DNA from: Tomocerus qinae
Taxonomy: Eukaryota; Arthropoda; Collembola; Entomobryomorpha; Tomoceridae
DNA length: 64,000 nt
Direction: 5' to 3'
Assembly (NCBI GenBank): GCA_020055645.1
Contig: CM034548.1
Location: 30,988,201 to 31,052,200, forward strand
Part shown: positions 41,501 through 51,060 of the stretch, piece by piece
Layout of the letters: every line of letters begins with the position of its first letter
How positions within the stretch are numbered: position 1 is the stretch's first letter
The notes under the pieces: generated by a model
The model's input: the letters and a program-made list of their open reading frames with translations, nothing else
Database searches by the model: none
Told to the model about the DNA's origin: nothing
Translations under genes and position numbers: made by a program

Positions 41501-43355
41501 GGTTTAAATCAAGTCGTAGTCTGCCTGCCTGCGTGTACATGGTAATGACGCCGATTTTCTAATACAATAAGCCAGTTGAGCAAAACTGACTTTTATCATC
41601 AACTAGCCATTACTTGGTATACTGCCGTTACATGGATGACCAGAAATGCTGTGCTAAGTGTCCGACATTATCAATGCAAAGTAGTATGACTTGCTGAGAG
41701 CGTTTTAAATATTTCGCATCGCATGTAACATGGCAGTTCTATGAACTATATGTATCAATTTTTTAATATAATCTGACATGATACTTTAAAGCTGACGAGG
41801 CGAGACTATTATTTTATTTTTGATGAAATTATATTGCATCAACAACAATTAATGTTTAACATACATCGGCAAATAAATCATTTAGCCATAGTCATTTTTG
41901 CTTTAGCGTGTTTCAAATAAAAATGTTTATAACTTTAAATGAATTGCATTATTCATTACCCTTAGTTTCAAACATTACTTAATAACAAATTGCAACTTGC
42001 AAAAAATAATTGATTAAGAAATTCTTTGCAAAATTAAATCCTTATTAATATTGAAGGATTTGGGGTTAAAGAAGTGACTCTCATGGATCCTGATATAGAA
42101 TGACACTATACCAATTTGCTAGCTAATATCCAAATATAACTAGATTCTAAATAGATTAGAGTAGAAGAGAATAAAATTGGATTTACCTTTTCCATACTCT
42201 GCAAAGTGAGTTGTTGATCCGTTTATCACTATTGTAGCGACGTCGATCCTCAAATAAATCCTTGATGCACGTAACACCGAGAACAAACACAACAGGCAAC
42301 ATAGCGATTTCCTTGCCAAATGCATTTATAGCAGGAATCCAGTTTAGCAGTACGATGGAAATAAAGTATAAATTGGCAACTCGATGAAACTGTTCAAATA
42401 AATTTTTTGGTAGAAAAGAAATGGCCGTGTATTTGGTGGTTCTGATATGATTATTGGGATAGACGCCATTGGGATGTTGTTCATCTGGAGTATTCGGGGG
42501 TACTTTATGATTTGGAACAACAATGCGAATTTTAGGGTTGTCTATTGGTCGTTTTCGCCAAAAGCAGCATTTACTCTTTATCGAGGATTTCGTAGGTCGG
42601 CTAATAGTGTAAATTGATTCTGATCTGGAAGCCTGTCTTGAGTGTCCCTTGCTATGGGCCGAGTCACGAGGGGCACTGGAAATACTCTGTCTGTCCCTCT
42701 CCACATGCCCGGGCGGTAAAATGAATTCCGTTTTCGAAGACGTTCTCTGATGTCGCCCTAAGCAAGGCTGATCTACAATCTGTCCATGAGACGCAGCCCG
42801 TGTGTGTCCTTTCTTAACCCCCATTCCACTTTCCCCCGCAGAATAGCTAAGGCCTTCCGAGATTCGTCCCGGGATTGAGACCCCTCCGTGACTAGCACTC
42901 CGACTGTGACCTCTCATGGCGGACCTGGCGGGTTTTGCATGGGATTGTACCGCACTAAAATTGTTGATTGCAGAACTGAGAGGTGCAGGGGCTGCTCCGG
43001 ACGCACTGGAACTGCCTGTACCACAATTTGTACATTTCTGCGGTTGTTTGTGAATCTGATCATTAGAGAGACTGATAGCAGAAGTATTTTGACGGCTTAA
43101 TTGGCGCTGAAGGCTCTGCTCCCCATCACTTCCGAATGCAGAAGTGCCAGGACCAACTGACGAAGTCTTTTGCAAGGGAAGTTTTCTCATTGTGGGCGAA
43201 AAGTGTTTAGCAGGTATGATATGCTTCCCGTCGCCTCCGCCTGAAATTCCTTCTCCTGTCGCTTGCATAGGATTGTCCGTTTCTGCCAAAGGATCCGGAG
43301 CAGGGAACACATACGTCGTCGCACAATGGTCTAACTGATCCTTCTGCGATGACAT
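2399..43355 (-). CDS. ATP10: Class-5 P4-ATPase, ATP10-type phospholipid flippase (whole gene span, 17 coding exons)
   Basis: Membrane ATPase of the flippase family, which moves phospholipids from the outer to the cytosolic leaflet; P4-ATPases normally act with a CDC50/TMEM30 partner. Joining exons 42187-43355, 26578-26785, 24205-24397, 21828-22087, 21571-21720, 6068-6184, 5743-5940, 5097-5655, 4868-5023, 4141-4786, 3878-4032, 3549-3751, 3333-3456, 3089-3246, 2909-3013, 2630-2817 and 2399-2543 (complement) gives 4734 bases, 1577 residues plus stop, all junctions GT-AG and in phase. Landmarks: TM1-2 about 328-369, actuator DGES 442-445, TM4 PLSL 614-617, phosphorylated Asp in DKTGT at 667, KGADS 990-994, TGDK 1108-1111, GDGAND 1271-1276, then six C-terminal membrane segments. 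The start ATG at 43355 has an in-frame TGA 12 bases upstream. The roughly 310-residue N-terminal tail and two Ser-rich linkers make it longer than I expect for the family. Assignment to ATP10 rather than ATP8 or ATP11 rests on overall similarity. Confidence 0.95.
2630..2817 (-). CDS. ATP10: ATP10 exon 16: TM9-TM10
   Basis: Encodes residues 1468-1529: two hydrophobic segments separated by a short loop with two cysteines (CINC), ending at the conserved LPR after TM10. The acceptor follows TAAAACAG and the donor is CTCG followed by GTAAGC. Confidence 0.92.
2909..3013 (-). CDS. ATP10: ATP10 exon 15: TM8
   Basis: Encodes residues 1433-1467, mostly the hydrophobic TM8 run ending in the conserved EAKSW (ETKTW in the human protein). 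Phase 0 at both ends. Confidence 0.93.
3089..3246 (-). CDS. ATP10: ATP10 exon 14: TM6-TM7 loop and TM7
   Basis: Encodes residues 1380-1432. It begins with the DQDAPAE segment typical after TM6 and continues into a hydrophobic TM7 stretch. The donor is TATGGT followed by GTAAGT. Confidence 0.94.
3333..3456 (-). CDS. ATP10: ATP10 exon 13: TM5-TM6
   Basis: Encodes residues 1339-1379. It holds the rest of TM5 and the TM6 region with the [13 protein letters not shown] motif, matching the NLLFSSLPP motif of the family. The donor (ATCG followed by GTTAGG) is weaker than its neighbours. Confidence 0.94.
3549..3751 (-). CDS. ATP10: ATP10 exon 12: GDGAND hinge and start of TM5
   Basis: Encodes residues 1271-1338. 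[11 protein letters not shown] (1271-1281) is the magnesium-binding hinge motif of P-type ATPases. It is followed by [13 protein letters not shown], the HGHWCY segment, and the YFFYKN at the start of TM5. Confidence 0.96.
3878..4032 (-). CDS. ATP10: ATP10 exon 11: P-domain
   Basis: Encodes residues 1219-1270. The conserved SVLCCRSTP segment appears as [12 protein letters not shown]. The exon ends one base into the Gly codon of GDGAND. Confidence 0.95.
4141..4786 (-). CDS. ATP10: ATP10 exon 10: P-domain, TGDK motif
   Basis: Encodes residues 1004-1218. It includes the conserved YAREGLRTL, the [16 protein letters not shown] segment, and [10 protein letters not shown] (TGDK at 1108-1111). A Ser, Gln and Asn-rich linker occupies about 1160-1197. 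The donor is CTTAC followed by GTAAGC. Confidence 0.95.
4868..5023 (-). CDS. ATP10: ATP10 exon 9: nucleotide-binding core, KGADS
   Basis: Encodes residues 952-1003. FDSARKRMS and the KGADS motif (990-994) contact ATP in P-type ATPases. The exon was found by reading beyond the ORF of exon 8: acceptor TTTCTGCAG and donor ACAT followed by GTAAGT, phase 1 at both ends. Confidence 0.95.
5097..5655 (-). CDS. ATP10: ATP10 exon 8: Ser/Pro-rich linker and ESPDE nucleotide-domain motif
   Basis: Encodes residues 766-951. About 150 residues (766-917) are Ser, Pro and Thr-rich, with several SP and TP dipeptides and no recognisable fold. They are followed by [15 protein letters not shown], a hallmark of the P4 nucleotide-binding domain. 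ATP10 proteins are known to carry an insertion at this place; its regulatory use here is unknown. Confidence 0.94.
5743..5940 (-). CDS. ATP10: ATP10 exon 7: start of the P/N-domain region
   Basis: Encodes residues 700-765. The segment [13 protein letters not shown] matches the conserved helix that follows the phosphorylation loop in P4-ATPases. Boundaries are a TTTTAG acceptor and AAG followed by GTATGG, both in phase 0. Confidence 0.94.
6068..6184 (-). CDS. ATP10: ATP10 exon 6: phosphorylation site DKTGT
   Basis: Encodes residues 661-699, including the invariant [13 protein letters not shown] with catalytic Asp667, the residue phosphorylated by ATP. The acceptor follows TTTTATTTTCCAG and the donor is GACCAA followed by GTAAGT. 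Confidence 0.96.
8462..8486. repeat. Perfect 10 bp-stem hairpin in flippase intron 5
   Basis: CCAACTTTCT (8462-8471) and its complement AGAAAGTTGG (8477-8486) with a 5-base loop. No terminator or other role is evident. Confidence 0.5.
12506..12668. repeat. 17 bp inverted repeat, diverged repeat-derived segment
   Basis: TGGAGGGTCACAAGTTT (12506-12522) and its exact complement (12652-12668) are 129 bases apart. Flanking bases on both sides are partly similar in inverted orientation, suggesting two diverged inverted copies of one longer repeat. It is GC-rich for the intron. Family unknown. Confidence 0.55.
13633..13649. repeat. (AT)n microsatellite
   Basis: Eight and a half uninterrupted AT units in intron 5. 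Confidence 0.7.
13824..13837. repeat. SINE target-site duplication, left copy
   Basis: TTAGTTGTAGGTAT, identical to 14374-14387 on the other side of the SINE. Confidence 0.85.
13838..14373 (-). mobile_element. Full-length tRNA-derived SINE
   Basis: A 536-base, GC-richer island in AT-rich intron, bounded by a perfect 14-base direct repeat TTAGTTGTAGGTAT (13824-13837 and 14374-14387). On the minus strand the head carries an RNA polymerase III A box CGGTCTAATGG (14359-14349), close to the tRNA-Glu form, and a perfect B box GGTTCGAATCC (14316-14306), 32 bases apart. The body has no recognised homology and the far end finishes in ACACAC. The long duplication indicates LINE-type target-primed insertion. 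It is in the same orientation as the flippase gene. Confidence 0.8.
14306..14359 (-). promoter_or_regulatory. Internal pol III promoter of the SINE (A and B boxes)
   Basis: A box CGGTCTAATGG and B box GGTTCGAATCC read on the minus strand. The cloverleaf itself is not preserved, so this is a tRNA-like head and not a functional tRNA gene. Confidence 0.7.
14374..14387. repeat. SINE target-site duplication, right copy
   Basis: TTAGTTGTAGGTAT, identical to 13824-13837. Confidence 0.85.
15751..15897 (+). repeat. GGTGAGGAG-type minisatellite, left arm of the foldback element
   Basis: Tandem imperfect copies of GGTGAGGNG and GAGTGNGAGG on the plus strand, nearly pure purine plus T. It produces spurious Glu/Gly and Ser/Pro reading frames on both strands, which are not genes. 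Confidence 0.85.
16063..16092. repeat. Nested 12 bp-stem hairpin inside the left foldback arm
   Basis: ATTGTTTTGCTT, a 6-base loop, and the exact complement AAGCAAAACAAT. The same hairpin is present in the right arm at 16345-16374, so each arm can fold on itself as well as with its partner. Confidence 0.8.
16535..16685 (-). repeat. GGTGAGGAG-type minisatellite, right arm of the foldback element
   Basis: Reverse complement of the left-arm array (reads CCTCACCCTC on plus). Relative to the left arm it has one extra 9-base unit at the outer end and one fewer at the inner end, showing slippage or unequal conversion after the arms formed. Confidence 0.85.
21571..21720 (-). CDS. ATP10: ATP10 exon 5: TM4 with PLSL motif
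   Basis: Encodes residues 611-660. It carries the P4-type TM4 motif Pro-Leu-Ser-Leu (614-617), the site near which flippases pass the lipid. It ends with the conserved EDLGQ just before the phosphorylation loop. The intron separating it from exon 4 is only 107 bases, whereas the next intron is 15.4 kb. Confidence 0.95.
21828..22087 (-). CDS. ATP10: ATP10 exon 4: LLNN motif and TM3
   Basis: Encodes the remainder of Gly524 to Gln610. The motif ETKTMLNN and the following RxxLERxMN are typical of P4-ATPases before TM3. TM3 is a hydrophobic run of valine, leucine and isoleucine. A second hydrophobic segment at the end leads into TM4. Confidence 0.95.
22088..24204 (-). other. Flippase intron 3 (2.1 kb)
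   Basis: GT-AG intron. It holds a small palindrome at 22394-22412 and a purine-rich run near 23703-23725; nothing else stands out. Confidence 0.8.
24205..24397 (-). CDS. ATP10: ATP10 exon 3: actuator domain, up to the conserved YAG
   Basis: Encodes residues 460-523 and ends phase 1 inside the Gly codon of the conserved YAG. The acceptor is a NAGNAG tandem (TAGCAG), so the exon can begin at 24397 or three bases later at 24394, which would drop one Gln. Confidence 0.93.
24398..26577 (-). other. Flippase intron 2 (2.2 kb)
   Basis: GT-AG intron ending in the NAGNAG acceptor. AT-rich with no recognised element. Confidence 0.8.
26578..26785 (-). CDS. ATP10: ATP10 exon 2: actuator domain, DGES motif
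   Basis: Encodes residues 390-459. The acceptor follows TTTGCTTACAG and the donor is AACAAA followed by GTAAGT. It holds the actuator-domain core IRVGD and IPADILVLR, and then LDGESNLK, where Glu444 corresponds to the dephosphorylation glutamate. The family usual is DGET, so the Thr to Ser change is conservative. Confidence 0.95.
26786..42186 (-). other. Flippase intron 1 (15.4 kb)
   Basis: GT-AG intron between exon 1 and exon 2. It contains the hairpin at 27.1 kb, an unexplained 134-codon frame at 28123-28527 and a C-rich patch near 39700-39760. No nested gene was recognised on either strand. Confidence 0.75.
27113..27215. repeat. 24 bp inverted repeat (MITE-like hairpin) in flippase intron 1
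   Basis: 27113-27136 and 27192-27215 are reverse complements with one mismatch (core GAGTTGCCAAATAGCC), separated by 55 bases. Sequence similarity weakly extends outward (TTAATA/TAATA). The total length of about 100 bases suits a tiny MITE remnant or a structured RNA. Confidence 0.6.
42187..43355 (-). CDS. ATP10: ATP10 exon 1: disordered N-terminal tail, TM1 and TM2
   Basis: Encodes residues 1-389 plus two bases of codon 390. Residues 1-270 are Ser/Gly/Gln-rich without predicted fold and carry four copies of a GHxRxAS-type motif (149-157, 183-191, 200-209, 237-245). A basic Cys-containing stretch (263-269) precedes the conserved entry to the membrane domain; TM1 is about 328-347 and TM2 about 350-369. 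The donor is AAAAG followed by GTAAAT. Immediately upstream at 43369-43370 there is an AG after a T-rich run on the minus strand, so the exon may begin at 43368 after a 5' UTR intron. Confidence 0.95.
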
Positions 43356-44984
43356 ACTCAATACTCATCTACAAAACCAAATCATCAGAAGCATTATTAC
43401 TAATGGTACTTCACAAACCTAAATACATCCGATTAGGAAAGATAAGATTACACTCTTTGCACACTCTCTCCTTCAACTAATAATATCCTTACTCACTATG
43501 CACTCATGAACGTAGTTATGTATACGATACTCTTACGTGGGAATGCAGTATAGTAAATCCTACATTGACTTTCGTTTCCACTTCATCATAAATGCAAAAT
43601 ATGTTAACGGCTCCTACTCCAACTAAGTATTAAGTAAAGTACTCTGTCAATTATACTTTTGCATCTACTTGCTATCGTTCCAGCAGACCACAGAACTCCA
43701 AATGCCAGAACTGTCACAGCGTCTTGTCATTTCCTTAGCCCATAGAATACTGCGTAAGACATTACTCACCAATGCACAGCGAAGTTGGTTGGAATATGAA
43801 TGACAAGACTCTGACTCTAACTGACTTTCCATATTATACAAGACACGACTACACCGAATCCACAGAAAAAATCTTACGTATGGTAAAAAGTTATTTTAAC
43901 ATTACATAGAAGAACATGCTGAGCGGAGAATGTTGGCAAGATCAAAGAAATAACTTATTTTCGCATGTCTTACAAATTATATATAGTTAGTCTACTGATA
44001 TATCACTCCGATTCATATCCCATCATAGACTCGTTGGAAATTACCAATCTGTATTTATAGCATAGCCTGAGTGAAAGAGATACATGTGCCTATGATGTAT
44101 GGATATAATGTACTGCACCGCATGGATATTATGTTACATATACATTTATGCGTACGCCAACCAACATTTATTGCATTTACATGGCTCAATAAATATCAGT
44201 TTTCTTATCTATATTCCTTTCCACGTGAATTAAATTGATTGCCATTTTTTAACCACAGCTTAACGACTGATGTCAAAAGGACACCATACCATGGTCAACA
44301 TAATTTACATCGTACACAGCTTATCTCTAAATTGGATATATAAGATTCAATATCTATATAGATGTGTATACCATGAGTCATCTTGACTTATATTGTAAAC
44401 GAAATAATCGCAAGTGACCAAGGTACTCACAATCACAATGACATTCACACGTCGTTTCATATACCTAAAAATATCCTACACAATGTTATTTATGTCGAAC
44501 TATCCCAACACGGAAAATACCTAGGAGTGTAGGTAATTCCCAGAAAATTTATCAGCACTGCAATTTCTTTAAATAAAAATCCCGTTAATCTGTCAATGAA
44601 ATTAATTTAGAGTGGGGAGCTGTGATGTAAATTTATATTGCATAAATTGTTCTAAGAGATCTCACTTAATTATACACAACTACTTGGGCGCCCCAACCTT
44701 GTATATCCTAAATATATAATGGAGTTAGTCTTCCCAGTAAGCCATTAATATTAATCCAATTTTAAATATTTAACTATTACCCCAAGATATTTATCACTGT
44801 CTTCAGTAGATATTTATTTAAAAGGTTAAGTCAGTGACAACTTGGCAAGCCCGGCACCAAAAAGCAGTGATTGACAAGGGAAAACGTGGCCTAGTAAGTA
44901 AAAAGCTGCTTCTTATTGCCAGTTACTTAGGTAGGCTAAAATTGGAATATTATTTTATAGTACTAAGTATGTCCTTTGTCTGGG

Positions 44985-45042
44985 CAATTATAGCATTGCC
45001 CATTGTGTGTACAGCAAATGGGAATGTGCATTGCTATAATTG
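44985..45042. repeat. Imperfect 58-base hairpin upstream of the flippase gene
   Basis: CAATTATAGCA pairs with TGCTATAATTG; after one mismatch come TGC:GCA and, after another, CATT:AATG, closing an 18-base loop. About 18 paired bases in a 20-position stem. The shape resembles a short microRNA precursor, but nothing else supports that reading. Confidence 0.4.
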
Positions 45043-48000
45043 TGTTGTGTTTCCCATATATGATTATGCATATCCGTATCTCCTGAAGACAAAATGCAGG
45101 CAGGCGTCGTGTCGTTTTGTCTGTTGCATTGGTTGCGACACATCATTGAAGAGCACGATTTACATGCATAGAGATGCATAGCTAGTTCACCAAGGTAGGT
45201 TCTAATCTCAGTTCTAACTAATTGTATTGTAAAGTAAGCAGTTACCTATGCATTTTTGCATGCAGTGGATTTAGGTTACGGACACGAACGAACCGCAAGC
45301 AACATTACAATAAAAAAACACACGCCCAACCAACTCCACTCTACTAGAATATGCATCAGCCTGAGTTTTCTAAACCTACAACTGCTTGCTTACTGTCTAC
45401 GTGTGTGTACTCGGTTCTGCAATATTATGTTGTGGTACTATGTGTAAACAGTGTAATGTTATAAAACGGTAGGTAAGTAGGTAAAAAATAACAAAGATTC
45501 AAGGAAACAGTATGCATGCAAAGAATGAAGTACGTTCATACCCGTTGGATGAATGGCAATGCTAAGAAGATAACTGTATAACTGTTCTGTAATACCTACA
45601 GGTGCGTACTTTTCCTACAATTGGACCCCCGTTCACTCAGCCACTTCATTTTGTAGCTCTGCCTCTAGCAATCCTTATGTGACACATTTTATACAATCTC
45701 CATATGTTAGAGTCACATTGAGACAACAGTCACGCAGATCTATCTACTAGTTTGACAGGAGCAATTTCAGTTCTTATAAACAACCCCAATCTTTAAACCA
45801 GCGACCACTTTTCCCCTAACCCCTGTCTAGCGGATACTAGCTAAACGGTATTATCGTATTTGTCTACAGTGAAAATAAATTATTTGGCCAAAACTAACAT
45901 TGGCCAATATGATCGTCTAAAATGGCCAAAACAAATTTCCATTACGAGTATAGAAGATACATAAAGGTTAAAAAATCTCCCCTGACCAAATAAATCTTCA
46001 AACTCAAACTACTCCTTTTATTCAGTTTATTTCATTGTCTCCTTTCCTGTACAGTCTGACCAGTGAAGTAATATTTCGTATTTAAGCAAAAAAATTAACA
46101 GTAATACCGTGCACTAATAACATACTTGCATTACAGTTGCAACCTTTTGCCATGAGAACTAATATTATTTGTTCCTTTGGCTCAATTGGGTAAATGATCA
46201 ACCATTTTACTTGGCCGTCGACATACAAACATGTTACAAACAAAACAAACAAAGACCTACCAAAAACCAAGTTTCATTCCTTGCCTGCGATTGTTATTGT
46301 CTTCATGATAGTCATCAACATAAGCATGAAGGTGTACCAGCACGTAGTACAATGTGCAAAATAAAGCATTTGCCAGGCCTCAATTTTAGCATAAGTATAA
46401 TAAGTGCATCTCACACTAAATGTAAATTGCAATTATTTGCATTGCCATACCAACAAAACAAATAATAATATTACCGTAATGCATTAATTTATAAAACTAA
46501 TACAAAAGTACAATTTTTCTAGAATGTTTTGTGGTATCAACAAAAAACGACTGGCTGAATAATCATTGAAAACAGTGAAATGTTAAGCTCTCAAAATGGA
46601 TATAGCATCAGTGAAAATAATGCAAATTGACAGATATAGCGCAATTTTTTTATCGTGAATCTATAAATGAAGTATGACTTTTTGGGAGGAATAAATTTTA
46701 TGGCATTGACCAGTCAATTTGCTCAAGTATTATTCAATAATTTTCTGCTTTTTAGATAAGATGCTATGAATACACAAAAGAGGAAGTGCATGTGTTGCGT
46801 CCTTGCGTACTATAAAAGTATAATATGATAAAACGTTGATAATTAAGACAGACTGGGAGGCGGGTAGCATTTATTTTGCAGTTAACGAGATGTAATTTTT
46901 ATTGCCAAGAGATTAAAACTAATATCCGCTTTACCAAATTACAGATATCCTAACTCAATTAGCTTAGTAAGCAAACAAATACAGAGCAGGCATTTCTATA
47001 CTGTAATAAGTACCAGTTGTAATTAACGTAAATGATATTGGTGAAAAGGATTTCCGAGAGATAACTAATTGCAATTCAAATTTGAAAGTCAGAACACATT
47101 TTCTGATTAGATAACATTGTACCTACCTATAATAAATGAATGTCTATAGCATATATAACTAAATATTTCAGTGGCACTTCATAGATGTACTGATTAATGA
47201 TACAAAAATACCATACATCTCCTGGTGGGTTTGCACTAAAGCATTGAATGCTATTAATATGATTCCAAACCATCATTAACGCTTTGTACAAGTTTTCTGG
47301 AATATGTATCAGCTTTCCCCTTGGGCTTTACCCTCAAGGGTGTTATAGTTATCATCGTTACACTTAATATTAGTCGTTGTGCCGTGCCATCACTATAAGG
47401 CGTTGAGTAGTATCCTATTAATGGTATTGCATTTTATGTATCTCCGTTACAGAAACGCAGAAAGCATATTAGCTATATGTCTATATAGTATGCATTATTA
47501 TCACATTCCAGGTATCTCGGCTTGAGTATTTCATTGTCGTTTCCTTCCATCACCGCCGAATTTTACCTGAACTGTAAACCAATACATGTTACACACACAA
47601 AAGTAATTACATGTTTGGTTGCGTGCTTCACTACTAATTTCATCCCAAAGTCGGGCAATGATTGTTGTAATAGTAATGATTTGGTACCTGACAGTACTTT
47701 AATTCACTCGAATAGAACATTGGCAACCCTATTTGATAACTATTACATGAAATGGCCCTTGGGACTTGCGACATTAAATACCATATAGAGTCACTGCTGG
47801 TAATAATTGTATATTGCTTGTTTATGTGTGCAAATTCAGGGAAATCATGTAACAAAATGCATAAATTTAAACGGAACTAGCACAAAAATAATAAAATCCT
47901 ACTGTTTATTATAGTTAAATATTCATAAACGACCCACTAAAGCAAATGTACGTGTACAATAGACTCTAATTCTGATTTAAGGCCAATATTTATTCGTTTC

Positions 48001-51000
48001 GCCTCTCCAAATTCTTTAAGCAACAATTGAAAGAAAAACATTACAGAGTTGCTTCGACCTCAGAGGTGTTAACCAACGACGACGCATCTCTGTAAAACTT
48101 GTAGTAGGACGTGCGAACGTACAAAGCACACTTAAATGTGTCGTCATATGAAAGGAACGGTACACCCACACGGAAATAATAATTTATGGTAAATTGATGA
48201 CACTTTCGTGGTAGACCCTACATATGACTTACGAAATATTATCCATTTCATCAGTACAAGTACAAAGATGCCATTAACGTTATCTATCAAACTAATAAGA
48301 AAATATTTAAAAGTTAGTCCAGGTTGCACCAAATGATTAAAAAAACATGGGCAATGGTACAAGACGCATTGCTATGCATTTCATATACTTGGACAGTTGA
48401 ACCTAGCCGAGCCAACCTTGAGATTTGACGAAAGATAATTAAAATATGCATTTACGTGACAAAAGATTGACAATTTACGAAAGCATGTGTTCGAAAAATA
48501 AAATTTTGATACTTGGATAGGTACAGAAAAGTGAAAGTCATCCTTTCATTTGCATACTAATTAAATGGACAGGTTTTACTCAAGGCAGAGATTGTTACTA
48601 CTGACACGACTCTTTTACTGGGGTAACGATAGTCTTCCATTATGTCCGCATATCGCATGTCAAACTTAGTTGAAGTCATAATAATAAATAATTTTTATAC
48701 TTATAATATTCTCTCTTCCTCTCGGATCTAAAACTTTCTCATTATAATGAACAAAATGACTAATAAGCACAAAAGATGTACTTTATTCTAGGCAATATTG
48801 GTATTATTGTTGTAGATACGTACAATATAAATACTTTTATATTATACTATCGTATATGCCCTATGTTCCTTCAGAGTGGATGTGTCTCTCACACAGGTCA
48901 GATCGTAATCACGATCGATAGAACTAGTAACATTAACAATAATACACTTTGCTTTATTAGCGAAGGGAATAATATGATTACCTGACTTGTTTAACTTTCC
49001 GATTTCATAATTGCAAAATAGGCTTAGTTACAGACTAGAGATTTTGTATAGCTTTAATAGAGAATAAAGCATAGTCTTCCTGTCGTCATAAAGTTTTTGG
49101 CATGGTGTTCAAACAATATGATGCAACCAGAGCATCTTGAATTTCATGTTTACGACATTCATATTTACAATGGTTCAATTTTCTGTGGAACAGAGAAGAA
49201 TGATATGCTTAGTTGTCAGCCAGATGCTCAATGTTGTATTTATAAATGCTTGAGGGAAACAACCGTAATTCAGTCAAAGTCATGAGTCGCAAACCCAAAG
49301 CAAGTAATAATAAGAAACAAAATTGCTTTTATACGAGTGTTATTATAGCAGCGGCAAAATAGACATCTGTGTGGTCTGCTAGTTACGTAATCAATGTGGC
49401 AGACTCTTTTATATTCAACTTGGGTCTACTTAACATGGTATACATATTATTTAGTACAGTTACAGTTCCTTAGTAGTAGTTCCTCCCTACAGAATACCTC
49501 AGATCTACAGTCCTCCAACCAAAGCTACACATCCTATTACACTGCATCTATTCTCTACTAGGCTCAAAATCAACTGGTGCACATTGTACATCTATGATGA
49601 GCTGGCGCAAGTTGACGATGAGCTGAAAAAACTAGGGCACAGCTCGTAAGAGTCGTCGCAAATCATCACATCACACAGCCTCAGATCTAGAGCAAAGTAA
49701 AGCCAAAGAAAACGAATAAAAAATGAAGGTTCACAACGGCGAAGTTTATCAAACATCTCTGTTTCATTCTCATTACATCACAATTTCCGAGCCAACAAAA
49801 AATGATTAGGTACTGATTTTCGTTTCAGACACAGACTAATGCTAAGTGACTTTGTCACTTGAGGAATTAAACACCTAAAACATACTCTTTCCTGTTGGAA
49901 CTAACAAAACATGAAATTAAAGCCAACACTCTATAGTTCTACACGTCGGCACATCATCCGAAATACATAGAGAGATTTTTATGGGACGCTTTAAATGAGT
50001 AGACAAGACAAGACGTCGTAAAATATTGTCTTCATATACAACAATGTCTAGTTAAACGAAGGAAAATTAAAACCCCTGGTACATTGAATAGTACTAGATA
50101 GAAGAAGTGCACTATTGTATGCACAATGCAACAGAAAACTCATGCTATAGAAGACAATGCTCATCCCATCAATTGTTTTGAAGGTTTTGCAATCCAGTTC
50201 GTGTAATATGACGATGTTGGAGGTAAATGTGAAACATATCACTTTCCTACATATTATACAATTGCTCGTTATAATGCCAAAATATGGTTATGCAAACCCA
50301 GACGAAGAAAACTAACGAGATACATAATAACTGACGTGAGGCAAACATACATTTGTGTAAATACAGATGTGCCATCCTCGCAGATTCAGTTAAAGGGCCA
50401 TTATTTAGGATACAAGAGTTGCAATTGTAATGTGAGATCCATGGGCACGCATTAATATGAGAAATTGAACAGATGATGACTCACATTTTTTGTCTTGTCA
50501 TTTTCATCGCAGTATAATATCCAGTTCTAGTTCCAGCATTTTCTACTTTAATGGCATATTCATTTCCACAACCAATATTGATAACATGCTATTGAATGGG
50601 TTACATCAGCTTTAATCTAGTTAAAATAGAGCGGAACCAGCTGAACTGCATGTCATGAAATTGTCTGCATGCTGGTGGTGTCCGTGGTGGCATTCATAAA
50701 TGTGGCGTGCCATGGCATGGGGCGTAAGACTATATAAGATTTTGACGTATTTAACCATTTAACTAAGAGTAGGTACCTAATAGAGTCATCTTTTCTACAA
50801 AAAATTATTTAATAGCATACACAAACATGTGTAAACAGAGTCATGTACATCACAGATGAAGACTCGTGGCAGATGGATGGACGACATCACATCTACCTCA
50901 CCGCATTTTTATATTTCCATCAACTCGAAGATAAGCAACAAAAGATATGCAAAACAAATATCGATATTCAGTAGTTTTAGCGAACTGAATGTAAAATGAA

Positions 51001-51013
51001 TGTAATTATGTAA

Positions 51014-51060
51014 TAACCCTAACCCTAACGAATTAGGTATATACTTAATTCGCTAGGGTA
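51014..51060. repeat. Short telomere-like TAACCC run with a partial inverted copy
   Basis: TAACCCTAACCCTAAC at 51014-51029. Then 51021-51035 pairs with 51046-51060 (13 of 15 positions) across a 10-base spacer, forming a small hairpin. Confidence 0.5.

Noticed and set aside
44834..45181. 115-codon frame with hydrophobic and Cys-rich segments
   Set aside because: No recognisable domain, no splice context, and it runs through the imperfect hairpin at 44985-45042; probably chance.
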